Shown piece after piece: positions 33,083-45,600 of a stretch of 64,000 nt of DNA. The DNA comes from Gaeumannomyces sp. JS-464 (Eukaryota > Ascomycota > Sordariomycetes > Magnaporthales > Magnaporthaceae). The notes beneath the pieces were generated by a model. That model worked only from the letters and a program-made list of their open reading frames with translations. It was not told where the DNA came from and ran no database searches. Within the stretch, counting starts at the first letter, position 1. Every line of letters begins with the position of its first letter. The position numbers were made by a program, and so were the translations under genes. Location: assembly GCA_002197995.1 (NCBI GenBank), contig NGZR01000006.1, forward strand, positions 434,001 to 498,000, in the 5' to 3' direction.

Positions 33083-35347
33083 TTACGAGGCCATGTAAGT
33101 GCTGGCGTCGATGCCCTCCTTGGGGAACTCACTACATTGTTCATGTCAGTATCCTGCATTTACCATCTACGGGAGATCGGGGAAATCAAGTCGTGTGATA
33201 CTTACGGAAGAGCGACCTCGAAGCGCTTCTCGATCGACTTGAGGACGTCCTTGTCCTGGTCGTTGGTAACGAAGGAGATGGCGAGACCCTTGGTGCCGAA
33301 ACGACCCGCACGACCGACGCGGTGGAGGTATGAGTCGGCATCCGCAGGCATGTCGTAGTTGATGGCCAGGTTGATGCGCTCGATGTCGATACCACGACCG
33401 AAGACGTCGGTGGCGACACAGATGCGCTTGTTGAACTCCTTGAACTCCTTGTAACGCCGGATGCTGGGGACATCGAGTGTCAGCAACGGGCGACATGGAT
33501 CAAAATGCTTCTGGAAGAACTTACCGCTCCTCCTGGCTGACGCCCGAGTGGACTGCGATCGAGGGGAAGTTACACTCGCGCAGGAGCTTGTCCAGCTCGG
33601 TGGCACGGAGGGTGCTCTTGACAAAGATGATGACCTGGTTGAACTGGAGGTCGTCCAGAAGCTCGTTGAGCTTGCGGTTCTTCTCCCTCTCCTCGAGAGC
33701 GAGGTAGTACTGCTGCAAGCCGTGCAGCGTCAACTTAGTGTCTTCGTCGACGTAGTGCTCGGTGGGGTTCTGCATGAACTTCTTGCAGATCGGCTTGATC
33801 TCGTCCGACAGGGTGGCCGAGAACATCATAACCTGCTTCTGCTGAGGTGTGGCCCTGAAGATCTCTTGCACGTCCCTACGCATGTCTTTTGTTTTGCAAA
33901 AAGAGTCAGCATATTGCTTCCCAGACAACTCGAAATAGACCGAGGCCTACCAATTTGATCAAGCATCTTGTCACACTCATCGAGCACGAAGATACGGACG
34001 CTGCCAAGCCGGAGGTACTTGTCGCGCACGAGCGCGTTGAGACGACCGGGGGTGCCGACAATGATGTGCGGGTGCGTGTCCTTGTTCTTCAGGAGCTCGG
34101 CGTCCTTCTGGATGGGTGTGCCACCGAAGAAGACGCCCGTCTTGATGTCGGGCATGTACTTGGAGAAGCGGGTGTACTCGTTGCGGATCTGGAAGGCCAG
34201 CTCACGAGTGTGGCACATGACGAGGACCGAGCACTCGCCAGCGACAGGCTCGACCTGCTGGAGCGTCGTCAGGACGAACACGGCCGTCTTTCCCAGACCC
34301 GACTTGGCCTGGCAGATGATGTCACCTCCCAGCATGGCCTGGGGGATACATGTCTGCTGAACTGTGTGGTGGACCGGTGTTAGATATCGCGTGTAAAAGG
34401 GAGGTGTGGGCTGAGAGTCGAAGTGTCGTCAAGGTCCGTCCATCGTCGCAGCAGAGGCACAAACAAATTCATCATCTTCCCTGCCGAGCGGCCCAGAGCA
34501 AGGAGAAAACAAAGCAGCGCCTCCGCCACGGCACCATCGACCTGCTGAGCGGGGCCCCAATCCCGCGCATTTCTCGCAGCTCGGAAGCCGGAAGCAGATC
34601 GTCGCGCTCGCGATCCGGGACACGGGTCCCGTTCGCGACACGCTCCGGTCCCCGACCCACGAATCGTGAGCCGGGCCTGAGTTGCCTCAGAGGAGCTGTC
34701 TCAATCCGTGTCGAATATCTGACCCCGATGGGGATGCAGTGCACCGATGCGCGAAGCCATCCATGACCAATGGCCATGACAGCTTTTCGACATTCGCAGA
34801 GCCTCAAGCCCTGACAAACCGCAGAAGTTCAAATTCCAACCATTCGAGATGGCGGAAAAGGAGCCTCAACCGGTGTTCGCGCGTGGATCTTGGTTGGGTT
34901 CAGATTCCCACGACTAGCCAGCCACGGCCATGTGATTGGGCATTCATGCCCCTTCTCGTCCCCGATAGTGCTCATGATTGTCCTTGGATTTGTTTTTGCC
35001 TTGACTCCCGGAGATGGATTCCTTTTGCTTGCGCGAGATGGACGGACGCTTGAAGGGTCTGGAGGGATAACGACTGGAGCTGGGAAGATTAAGAGTGTTT
35101 CAAGGAACTAACCCTCCGAGGGGTGCTCGAAGCCGCAGTCACCGATGGCGCGGAGGAGCTCAGGCTTCAGCAGGAAGTCGCGGAAGCCGGTCGAGTGGAT
35201 TCCGACGTAGCTGCCCTTCTTGTCGACGTTGTTACCGCCGGCCGCGAGCTCGCCTTTTTTGCCGTTGGAGGCCGAAGCGGGCGCCGCGGTCTCGTTGGTG
35301 TTGAGCTCCTCGTCGGAGTAGTCGATAAGATCCTCCTCAGCGGACAT
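33083..35347 (-). CDS. sub2: ATP-dependent RNA helicase SUB2 (UAP56/DDX39 family)
   Basis: Five exons: 35347-35113, 34361-33951, 33885-33525, 33463-33206 and 33131-33083; introns are 751, 65, 61 and 74 nt. All junctions keep phase and the spliced length is 1,314 nt, 437 residues, the normal size for Sub2. Motifs in order: N-terminal [30 protein letters not shown]; Walker [16 protein letters not shown]; the family-specific D-E-C-D box in [44 protein letters not shown]-terminal ASTYMAS. The protein drives spliceosome assembly and, in TREX, mRNA export. It shares a 577-bp divergent promoter with the RPR2 gene at 35925. The first intron is unusually long for this genome. No frameshift is present. 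Confidence 0.95.
34362..35112 (-). other. Long (751 nt) first intron of SUB2
   Basis: The donor is GTTAGT after the codon for E in HPSE, and the acceptor CACAG lies before TTCAGCAGACATG. Phase 1 is kept on both sides and the joined protein reads [14 protein letters not shown], the expected Q motif. Every other intron in the window is below 185 nt. I see no complete ORF or known RNA in it. Confidence 0.85.
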
Positions 35348-35924
35348 GGTGGCGGTTGGTGCGGATTAGAAAGGGGCGATGGGTGCGATGGGTGCAGGTG
35401 TCGGGACGTCAATCCTTCTCAAGAGATCGACAACAATAAACAGAAGCGTGTCGACACGGAGTGGAGCCTGGCCGAATGGAAAATAGGCGACGCGCCTTGC
35501 AGAGTCGAATCGAAAGAAGAAGAAATGATTGGTGACCACTCGTATCGAAACGGGCGGTTCAGCCTGCAAAGAGCGTTGGCGCGATGGAGAGAGATGCGGA
35601 CGGTGAGGGCCGCGATGAGGGTAGTGTTGGGAGAGAGAAAATAAAAACTCGGCAGAGGTTGGCGAGGATTGATTTTGGAGTTTGCCTTTCCTGCGCGGCC
35701 CAGGGAGAGATGGAAGGCTGCGCCTGCACGCACCGCCCCAAACTGCAAGCTGGCTCGAGCTAGTCCGCTTTCGGACTGGGCGGACCCGCTGAGTCAATTG
35801 CGCACGGCCCCCATTTGCTCTCAGTGGAGACGCCCGATTTGAGTGAGGCTGGCTTGTGATGGTGAAAATAACAGGCGGAAACGAGGCCGCCAAGGTTGAC
35901 GCTCGGCGCAATTGACCCTCGACA
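35348..35924. promoter_or_regulatory. Divergent promoter between SUB2 and RPR2
   Basis: 577 bp separate the two start codons. The SUB2-proximal side is pyrimidine-rich on its coding strand and should contain both 5' untranslated regions. No TATA box stands out. Confidence 0.5.
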
Positions 35925-36533
35925 ATGGCCAAAGGAGCGAAGCGCAAGGCGGGCAGCGGCGTGCAGAACAGACCCGCCTACACACGCATCTCATTTCTGT
36001 ACCAGGCTGCGGCCCTGCTTGCCTCGACAAGGCAGCAGCAGCAGCAGCGGCAGCAGCCCGCTGAAAAGTCCATCTCCGAGTTTGCGGACAAGCCCGAGCC
36101 TGAAAAATACGATGGGCAAGCAGGTCCAGCAGACGGGGCCAACCCGAGTGCTCCATCACAAGATGGAGAGAAGCACAACGGCCATCAGCAGCTAGAGGGC
36201 ATGTCGCGCCGTCTCCTCTCGGACCTCCGCTCCGTCAGCCTCAAGAGCCAGATCCGGCTCAGCCCGGGCCTGAAGCGCACCGTGTGCAAGTTCTGCGACA
36301 CGCTCCTGGTCGAGGGCAAGTCGTGCACCTCGGTCGTCGAGAACAAGAGCAAAGGCGCCAGGAAGCCCTGGGCGGACGTGCTCGTCATCACGTGCGGCAC
36401 CTGCGGGCGGGCTAAGCGGTTTCCCGTCGCCGCGCCGAGGCAGAAGCGGAGGCCATTCCGGGACGCCGTCGGGAAGGAGAAAGCAGCCGCGGGCACAGCG
36501 GAGACCACTGGCCCAAAGATACCGCCTGGCTGA
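35925..36533 (+). CDS. rpr2: RNase P/MRP protein subunit, Rpr2/Rpp21/Snm1 domain
   Basis: Single exon, 202 residues, uninterrupted. The core at residues 95-165 reads RLLSDLRSVSLKSQIRLSPG, then KRTVCKFCDTLL, then VITCGTCGRAKRFPV. C-x2-C and C-x2-C pairs form the zinc ribbon of Rpr2/Rpp21, the subunit that helps RNase P process precursor tRNA 5' ends (or MRP process rRNA). A start with conserved basic residues (MAKGAKRKAG, NRPAYTRISFLYQAA) is also typical. Between these lies a poly-Gln run (from CAG repeats near 36030-36060) and an acidic linker. Rpr2 and Snm1 cannot be told apart by eye; Rpr2/Rpp21 is the more likely. Confidence 0.88.
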   Translation: MAKGAKRKAGSGVQNRPAYTRISFLYQAAALLASTRQQQQQRQQPAEKSISEFADKPEPEKYDGQAGPADGANPSAPSQDGEKHNGHQQLEGMSRRLLSDLRSVSLKSQIRLSPGLKRTVCKFCDTLLVEGKSCTSVVENKSKGARKPWADVLVITCGTCGRAKRFPVAAPRQKRRPFRDAVGKEKAAAGTAETTGPKIPPG

Positions 36534-39500
36534 CCGACTGAAGAATCTCAACGCACCAGAGGCAAGGAATTTTCCTGAGGCCTGATGACCAGGGCTGTCT
36601 ATCTATGCTATCTTGGGTAAAAAGAGACGCAGAACAGCACCGGGAGCGAAAAGTGCCGTTTGTTCTTGTCCAAAGAAGGTGCTAGAAACGGCTCGGCACT
36701 GATCAGGTCTTCCGAGCGCGACGCCGGTTTCCTATGCCTTCCAAGTCCATGGATCTCACAAGGTGACGGCAAAATCTTCCCTGCCGTCTCCATGACCTCG
36801 CTGCTGGGGTGGTTTTTTTTTTTGCACTGCTGTTCCTCGTTCATGAGCCTCCCTCTCCCATAATCTGGGCAGTGAGGCTGCGAGGACGACACGGCCTATT
36901 TGTGGCGGTGTGACTGAACCATCTTAGCCATTGCCTGTCACTCGCCTCCCTGGCCTCCCTGCTGTTGGTCGCGAACGGCCTCCTCGCCCAACTTGCTTGC
37001 AGCCATAAACCTTTATACGGATCGGGTGTCAGCGTCTTTCGGAGGTTCTGCGTGGAGGAAACAAGGACAGAAAGAGAGGCAAAGAGGTGTTCTCACATTC
37101 CGGCATGCCAGCTACCGAGCCCACGCATGGCTTCTGCTTGCACGCTCGTCATGCGCAGCAGGTTCTCTGTGTCGGCGAGGTTGGCTGACAGCTGAGCGAG
37201 TTGGGAATGGAGATGTGACTGTGGAAAGCTCAGTCAGTTTTGACAGCCCTGAGGGATGATACAAACGATACTCGTTGGCCATCCCCTCAATCCTTGATAG
37301 CCAATATATCTACGTGACGTGCATATAACCCTTGTCCCGCCTACATCCTACGTACCAGCTGCCGTGCCTTGACGGCCGAGCCCGAGGTCGCTATCGAAGC
37401 GCGACTCTGCTGGCTTCCCTGCGAGGCTGTGATGTTCATTGTGTGGTTGCTACCACCCAGGCCACGCGACGCCATCGTTGTTATTGCAGAACGCGCAAAA
37501 AGTGACTAAAAGAAGGTGGGCGCAAGTCGCTGATGTCGGCGTATGTGAAGGTGAATTGTTGGGCAGTTCGAGGCCTCCATTCCATTTGATGCGGGGGCAC
37601 CAAATCAAACATGATCAAGGCGCGCAGTCAGGGCTGCTTATGTAATCAGGCTATCATACGGCGATCTCCCTGCCAGCCCTGATGTCTCTTCAGCCTCAGA
37701 GTTTCAACGCATGGCACATGCCTGGAAGTCAACAAACAACCCCCTTTTAAAATCCCCTATGTGACCGGGAGCGTCAAGTGCGGTAAGGGAGATCAACAAA
37801 CGTCTCTCGCGTCTTCGGGTCTTGGAAACAAAAAAAAAAAAGGGAGGAGGTGGCCGCGGGGAAAGGGATGATCCGTCCAGAGGTCAAGCCTCCCATGGCA
37901 TAACGTATCACAATTCAAGTGCATAGCATCCCTGCCTTTGCTGTGGCTCCCGTTCTGACTGTTTGCTTTGACTCGAACGTTAGGCGAGGGAAAAAAAAAG
38001 CCGTTGCGAAGCCCGTGTCATCGAAAGGGGTTTTTTTTTTCCCCCCTTCTCTTTTCATCACGGGCGAGGCAGGGCCATGTCGTTCCACAGGTCCGCGTAT
38101 GAGCTCCAAATCTCAGGGACGGCCTCGGCCTGCTACGTGTTTACACAGGGCAAAACCGTCCGATCTTCCCGTCCCCCAGACATCCATCTCCGTATTGCCT
38201 TTGAACAAACCTGCCGGGGATGAAACGGGCCAGGGATATGCCCTCTTACCTCGCTGGCTTCGTACATACATAGGTACCTACGTGCCTATTATACGGGCAC
38301 TCCAAGGCACAGCACGATTCACGGCAGGACATGGCTGCTGAGGAGCTGGTGCGTCGCCGTTTTCCCCACCGTCTCTCTCAATTTCCCAACCGTCGGAGAT
38401 AGACAAGCAACAAACATATCTCATATGGATTTCATCGTCATCGGACCTCGTCTCGTCAGCGCCTGGCTCGGGGCCCGGCCCAGAACCCACCAACGCCGTT
38501 TACCCGACCTGGCATGGACATATCCATGTCGTGCCCCAGAGCCTAGAGCAGCGATAATAGCGGAAAAGGCACCAAACCCAACGCCAGCTGCGTAATTCAC
38601 AACAACAAACCAAACAAACTACAAAAAAAGTCTCAGCACCAAGCACGATGAGTCAAGGGTAAACCAGAGCATAACACACACGAGCAGGAGACGTAGAGCC
38701 GGGAGTGTTTCGTAGCCTGAAAATGTGCGGTAATCCATGATATAATTTTTTTTTTCTTTTTTTTTTTTGGGGCAGTTTGTGCCGCAGCCTAAGCCTCCCC
38801 TTTTCCTCTCCATCCCACAAAATGGCTGATCCGGGTCCTCCCATGGTTTGCAGAAAAATGAACGAGCATTTCCCTGTTCACTTTGCCGTCCACAAGGGTG
38901 GGGGGATATTTGCTGTAGGATGATATGGTTACAGCATGCACCCCCTGCCCATCATACATGCCACTCCCTCCTCAATATCGACGGTTGCCTGTACAGAAGG
39001 CAGGGACTCCCAACCTCCCCGCCTCGATTACATCCTCCCACCTCTTTTTTCCCTTTTCTGTTTGGTACAAACGACCACCCCGTCCGGCCAGTGGGATTAA
39101 AACACAAAGATTGGAGATGATGAGGTGTACGGTAGGAAATAAAAGAGAAGAGAGAGGAGATAGATATCCCAGCCCAGTAGGATGGGGGGAGGAGGGAAAG
39201 CGGAGGCTTTCTTCAAGGCGAATTATAGTAACCCATCAAAGTTTCGGAAAACTGCATAAAGACGGAGGAAAAAAGACAACAGGACGTCCCGACCCGGGAT
39301 CCACCAATGCAGTTATTACCAGAGATAAGCTGTTTAGTTGCTGTTGGTCGTTTCAAAGAAGAGAAGGAAAAAGAAAAGAGGACACAAAAAAGATGCCTAT
39401 GTACCGGGCTTCTCTCCCATCCCCAGACTGAGAGCCACTAAAGATTATGTGTTGCGCCGTTGAAAGAAACAACCCAAAGAGACCATTCTAAAAAGAAAAC

Positions 39501-39921
39501 GTATCTTAAGAGAGAGGAGCTGCGGCGCTCGAGAGATTCGCCTCGGTAATCGGAGTCGCGGCGGACAAGAAAGGATTCCAAACAAACCCTCTGGTTTGTA
39601 GGGTAACAGATGTCTTTGTCCTGTTCCCGTAACCTGGTGGCTTGTTCCTGACATAAGATTCGGATGATGAGGGGATGATGAGGCTTGAGAATCGATACAG
39701 CCAGGAAACAAGAGTAAGAAGAGAAGAACAACAAGGAAAAAAAAGTGGCGCGGGCCATAATATCTCTCGGAGCGGATCATTACGCCCAAAGACCCATCAA
39801 CGGAAAGGCGCTATCACGAAGGGTAATGCTCGACTTTTTTTTTTACGTCATCTCTTTCCAAGAAAACAAAAACAAAGAAGGCGGCCGCATCGTCGTCGTC
39901 GTCATCGCCGGGCTGTTTCAC
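36534..39921. other. 3.4-kb intergenic region, no supported gene
   Basis: This is between the RPR2 stop and the 3' end of the Mug72-like gene. It holds homopolymer tracts (A12 near 37829, T10/C6 near 38031-38046, T-runs near 38748-38768), and part is likely 3' untranslated sequence. No frame shows a known family. Confidence 0.5.
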
Positions 39922-42591
39922 CTAGCGGACGCCGATGGGAGGGCGGGGTCCAAGGCTGCTCTGGCTGCTGTGGGCCGAGGGCTCTGAATTGGAATCACCA
40001 CTGCCCGCGCTGGCACTCGCACTACCAGTCAGACTTCGAGTTTCATGGTTGCCTTTCGGGAGCTGGAGGTTGCTCACCCCGACGTGTTGTTCTACTTGCT
40101 GCGGCGCGACTGCGTTTCCGTGACCAGGAGGGTATCGCGGAACGGGCTGCTGCATCATTCCGTTGGGCGGCGAGGGGCGTCCGTTGGGGTGTTGAGGTCC
40201 GCCGTAGCCGTTGGGTGGCGACGGCCGGCCACCGTTACCCCCGCGCATAGAGGGGCTGTACGGGTTGCCTGGCGACTGGCTGACCCGGCGGGATAGCCAC
40301 CGTTTATGCCCATGGGCGGTCCCCCGGGCCCTCCCTGGTACTGAAGGTCGTCGAGACGCGAGGCCGTCAACGAGTTTGCCCGAGACTCAGCCTGCATCGC
40401 GCCACGGTCCACAGCGCCGTATCTGTTGGAGGAACAGCTCATCAAGGGATCATCCAGAATGTTGTCAGTTAGGTTGATTGACTGGTTCATCAGTTGTTGG
40501 CTCGATCTGTTTCTGCTGCCAAAGTGCGGCCGGAATCGACTGCCTCGCGACGGCGGGTTGATCTGCTCGAACTCGGGCTTGCGCGAGTTGGACGTGCTCG
40601 GTATCCTGCGGTTCTCTTGGAGGTCACGCTCATCATGTCGAAGTTGTCGGGATCGATCCGAGGGCCTGGAGGCGGCCCGGTGGGGTCGAAGTAGTCGTCA
40701 TCCTCGTCGTCGTCGTCAAACCCGCCGCCATGGGGTCCACCCCGTAGGGAGGGTGTAGGACCCCTGCGAGGAGGCCCAGGAGGACCACGCCTCATTCTCA
40801 TCTCCTGCTCCCTCAACGCAAGCTCCCGCTGCCGGATGGCCAACTCCCGCTCTCGCAGAGCTAGTTCGTGGTTGTCAGGAGGGTAGTTCGTCTGGCCGCC
40901 TTCGGGGATGTCATCGTAGACCACCAGGTGACTGAACTCCTCCAAGTCGGCCCCTTCCATGGAACCCCTCCTCGATTGTGCTCGTGACCCCGGGTATCCA
41001 TTAGGTCCTCCGTTCATGGGCGGGCGCCCGTAGCCATTAGGGGGGCCTCCATTCATGCCCGGTGGCGGGGGGCCCCGGCGCATACCAGGTGGAGGACCCA
41101 GGTTGGACGAGTTTCTTGGCCTCGGCCCGCCGCGCATCCCATTGCCGTTGGGCATGCCATTTTGCATGCCATTGGGCATGCCATTGGGCACCGGACGAGG
41201 GGGGCCGTTCATGTTTCGCGGAATGGGAGAGGGCGAGGGGCCGGGAGATCCAGGAATAGGCCTCTGTGGTGGGTCACTCTTGGGACGGTTCTGGTTGACG
41301 ATGTTCAGGTTGTGGAGGATGGCGTACAAGGTCTCGATCCGGGAACGCGGACACCAGTCTCCTGGGCGAGGCGGATCGGGGACCCCAGATATGTCTCGAC
41401 TTCCATTGGCCTCCTCGCAACAAAATCCTGCCACATTATGCTCTCGGAGCTCTGGCTCTGCCCCATCTCAGACATGGTCTTCTGCTTGAAGTCGTCGGAA
41501 AGCTTGCACCCTTGGGCCGTTGCCAGCGACAGCAATTCGTCGATGACGTCCGAGATGAGTTGGGATACGCCGACCTTCTCGAGCAGCGCCGCATGATTCG
41601 ACGTTTCGAAGATGACGCTCGCGGGGTGGAAAGCAATCGGGCTAGAAGCGGGGCTTCACGTTAGATAAATATGGACATGGCGAGGAAAATGGCTCGATGT
41701 GCGTGGTAGGATACGATCCCATGGCCGAGCGGCTATGACAAGCGTGCTGGAGCCATTGATGGGAGAGTGGTAGATGCTTACCCGATAACCCTCTCGTACT
41801 GTTGCTGGCGGATATTGGTAGACACCTTGCAGTCCACCTGGCCGGTGCTGAGCGTCATTGCGAGTGCCTGCGCCATGTCGTCCTGTATCGATGGGGGAAT
41901 GTTGCCGTTCTTGTTGGCGGGACCGACCCAGATCTCGGTTGAGCCCTTGTGCTCAAACTCGCTCGCTCCAAGTTGCGTCAACTCGGCCCCGGCGACGAGG
42001 GACAGCACCACATTGGTGGGGAATCGCTCTTCTATAGCGGCCTCGACGCCTAATGTGTGGGTGGTGTTGATGAGGATGCACGTGTGCTGGGGGTGACGAC
42101 CGAGTCGATAATGGCGGCGAGGTCGTAGACGTCGGGGAGAGCTTTTATGCAGAGGATCACGTAGTCGAACGCGCCCTCTTTGCGCGCCGCGGCGTCCTCG
42201 GGGGATTTGACGACTGCGCGCGCCAGTCCACAAGTCAGCAGCAGGAACAGGCAAGGAAGGCAAGGGAGACGTTGAGAATGTGGAACATACCATGACGCGG
42301 TTTAAACCTTTCGTTGCCGAAGACCGGGGATCTGTTTCGCACGAGTCGTCAGGATCGCTGCGGGCGCCGGCACGGAGGGGCCAAAACGAGTACTGCAAAG
42401 ATGGAATCGGGATGCCGAAATTTCGAGACTTACTTGAACGATATGCCGTACTGGGAGACATGCTCAAACCCAGACTTCCACACGAGCGTTACGTCGCAAG
42501 CGTTGGTCGCTTGTAGCCGCCATGACAGGAAGGCAGAAACCGGATTCCCGCCAACTGAAAGTACTCTCATCAGCTCATAGTCCGCTGCCAT
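39922..42591 (-). CDS. Ketopantoate reductase-like (PanE/ApbA) protein, Mug72 type, with long Pro/Gly/Asn-rich tail (four apparent 1-nt deletions)
   Basis: Exons are 42591-42434, 42331-42291, 42213-41782 and 41641-39922; introns 102, 77 and 140 nt. The N-terminal NAD(P)-binding start is RVLSVGGNPVSAFLSWRL, then GISFKSPVFGNERFKPRHV, YVILCIKALPDVYDLAA, CILINTTHTLGVEAAI, and the C-terminal helical domain (FHPASVIFETSNHAALLEKV to RIETLYAILHNLN). A roughly 350-residue low-complexity tail rich in Pro, Gly, Asn and Arg follows, with a charged RERELAIRQRELALREQE coiled-coil and an acidic run. Frame changes near 42092 (TP|QHTC), 41344 (VP|RIET), 40612 (KR|N) and 40290 (YP|GRVS) each look like one lost base; restoring four gives exactly 785 codons. 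The classical role would be ketopantoate reduction, but this fungal subfamily's function is not established. Confidence 0.85.
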
Positions 42592-42670
42592 GTTTGCGAA
42601 GAGAGGGCCCACAGGATGGAGGGGGAGGGAGGGAGGAGGGGGAGGGAGGGAGGAGGGCGGAGGGAGATGT
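42592..42670 (-). promoter_or_regulatory. Pyrimidine-rich tract upstream of the Mug72-like start
   Basis: On the coding (minus) strand this is a CT-rich stretch beginning 15-20 bp before the ATG; on the plus strand it reads as repeated GGAGGG blocks (about 42613-42665). CT tracts near start sites are common in fungal promoters. The G-rich strand could form a quadruplex. Confidence 0.5.
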
Positions 42671-45600
42671 TTCGCGCGAAGGTTTGGCTATCTTGCAGCA
42701 GGAGACATGAGGAAGGAAAAAATGACGACGGCGTGAAATCAGGGTGAGAAGAAGCGAGGATGAAAAGGGGAAAAGAGTGAGTGCGAGGCAATCCACGGCT
42801 GAAGGCACAGACGGGTTTGGGGCACGTTCGTGTGGAACGGGGAGTAGGGCGAGGAACGAAGGGGGGCCGTATCGCTCCCGAAGAATGCAAGTGTCGCACT
42901 TGGCGGCACCTCGACAATCAGGACGACGGGCAGTACAAGTACGACGGGGCGGGATGGAGGAGAATGGCACCCACCTGAGAGGATCTTGAGCCGGGGCGTC
43001 AAGGGTGCCATTATGGGCGACCCAATGTGGGAAGGCGTGCTCGCCAAGTCGCGAGCGTGTGCCGGCGGCTGGGGGCTCGTCCTGCAGCAGCTTCGTCAAC
43101 ACCTGGGAGCGGCAGGCTTTGTTGGCAACCAGGGCTTGCGTGTGCCACCAGCGGCAGCAGCAGCACCAGCAGCGTCAACAGCAGCAGCAAGTCGAGAGCA
43201 ACCGGTTGCCGACCCACACAGCAGCACTTTCAGGTGGCGCTTCGGGGACGCAGGCTAGTTGTGGGAGGACTAGGCACCCAGGAGCGATAGGCCGGGTATC
43301 CGAGCCTGCAGGAAGATTAGGGATTAGGGCGTGTAGCGTGGTGACCCTCCGATCAGTACCCGATCCGCTCTCCAGGCCTTGGCCGCTGGTCTGGCGGTTT
43401 TCTCGCAAACGCCGCCTCCCTAGGCTGGCTAGTTGGGACTGGTATCCTGTGGCGTGGGCGAGGCCGTCTCACACCCTCCCTCGCTATCGGAGCCAAAAAG
43501 AGGCGGGGACCCTTGATACCCTATTTCCTCCTTTTTGCTTTTTCTGTTTCTGATGTATTTTTTTCTTGATATTTTTCTCCTTTCGTGCGTCTTCGCGTGC
43601 GTCGTTCCTTGCTCGCGTGGGGGTGTGGTTGGCGACGGGCCGATCTGTCAGGCGACGACGGGGCGCCCTGGGAGCACAGTCGGGCTGCAGCGAAGGGCGT
43701 CTCCGAGGAAGCGCGGGTGGAACTGAGCGGTGACAGAATCACACGGACCCATTCGGCAGGGCGGTCCCTGATCGTGGACGGGCGGACGGGGGGGTCTTTT
43801 TCGTGTGGGAGCAAAAGTTGGCAGTTTCGACGGCACAAAGGGGGTGGGTGTTGGCGTGGCCTAAGAGATCCAGCCTAGCACAGCACCACACAATGCAAGC
43901 TCGCCCCGAGTGTGACGCTTGAAAATACAACGAGGCGGCTGGGAGGGATAGAAGCAAACAGAGAATAGAAAAGTGCGTGTGGCTTTTTTCGGCGCGATTG
44001 ACGGTTCGAACGGAGCGTAATGGTTGGCTGGCAGTTGGGGCGTTTGTCCTCCTCTTCTCTTCTCCTTTCTTTTTTATCTGCACCTCTCGGTCTTGGGACG
44101 GTTCTGGTTTCCCCTCGCCCTTTTTTTTCTGGGGATTGTGGCGGTCGTCGGAGGGCCAGGCGATAGGTTCGGAGCGAATGAATGGGGGAGGTCAGTCGGA
44201 ACGTTCTTCGCCACGCCTGTTTAATCCCCTTTTGGCACCAGCTGAGACGAGGAGGAGACTAGGCGGGCCAGGGAATTGCGGGTGCTTTCTGCGCGGGTGG
44301 GTAACGAGCGGTCGACGACGACGAACGAAGTCAGAGGTGCCAACAGCAAGAACAAAACGTTACGGGCAGCGAAGCAAGAAGAGAAAGGGAAAGTTTTTTT
44401 TTTCTTTGTCAGAGAGGAACAGGGACACAAGCTCCTCTTGGGGGAAAAGGGGCGGAACAACCGGGCTCTATCCCACTCGTCGGTCGAGGGATCAGGGGAT
44501 GTCAGGTTTGCGTGCGTGTCCCGTTCGTGTTTGGCGGGAGCGGAAAATAGAATTGGGTGGTAGGCAGGTAGCCAGCATTGAGGGAAGCAAGCATATGGAG
44601 ACGGGCAGGCATGGGAAGCAAGCAGGCAAGCACTGGTGGCATGAGGCGTTGCGTTGCGTTGCGTTGCGTTAGGTTGGGGCCCGACAGTGCAGTGGCAGTG
44701 GAGGGCGATCACAGTCTGTGGGCGCGCGTGGGTTGTCTGTGTACTTTGGACGGCGGGAACCAACCCCAGCAGCGAACGACGGGGGTGTTTCCGGCAGGAG
44801 CAGCAGTGTCAAGTGCAGGTCAGCAAGCAAGCAGGTTGCTTCCATGCAGCAGCAGCAGTGGCAGCCTGAAGCAGGAGGAAAAACTGGCGGGCCAGCACAA
44901 CCCAGCCTGCAAATGAAGGTGGGGAGCGGCAGAGGCGCAGCAGGTTGCGGGGACCTGGCCCGTTAGTGGTGAATGGCGGGCGGGCCGAGGTGACTGGTAC
45001 CAGTCATGGATTGGTTCCAGCCACTGGTCCCAGCCAGTCAATGGTACCTGGGCCAAATCAGATATCACCCGCGGCCACGGCTGCAGTTATTGATGGCATC
45101 AAATGGAGCTCAGACGACTCTGCACGCGACCTCGACTGTGCCCTCCGCTTCCAGCAGGGTCCCTGCTGCCAGCGCCCAGCGCCCACTGTGTGTACCTGTC
45201 CTGCCTGCGTGTGTCGCGGCTGTCTCTTTGGCTTTTTATTTTCAGGCACCACGCTGCACCAATCCGTCGCTGTGGGTGTGTGCGAGCGTGTGCTGTGCTT
45301 GTCCCGGTGTCGCCCTGGCGGGTGGTGTGGCCCGACTGCCCACCGACGCAGCGCCGCTCATGTTACGTGAAATTCAACAGATATTATTACCCTCGCAGCA
45401 GCGACAGGGAAGGCACAGCGAGCTCCAGCAAACCACGCAACAGCAGTGGAACACCTCGACTGGGCACGCCTGGTTGTCAACGAATTGACAGGCATGAGCC
45501 ATGGATGCCGGGTTGCCAGCAACGGCCATGGGAAACGTCAACGACGGGTCCAGCCCGGGCAGCGGTTTCCAGTCGGGAGTCCCCATGGAACGATAACGTT

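Noticed and set aside
33461..34383. Two ~165-codon plus-strand frames
   Set aside because: Antisense shadows of SUB2 exons.
42570..43102. Minus-strand frames extending upstream of the Mug72-like start
   Set aside because: They read the CT-rich leader as Ser/Pro/Leu runs; the conserved protein starts at the ATG 42591.
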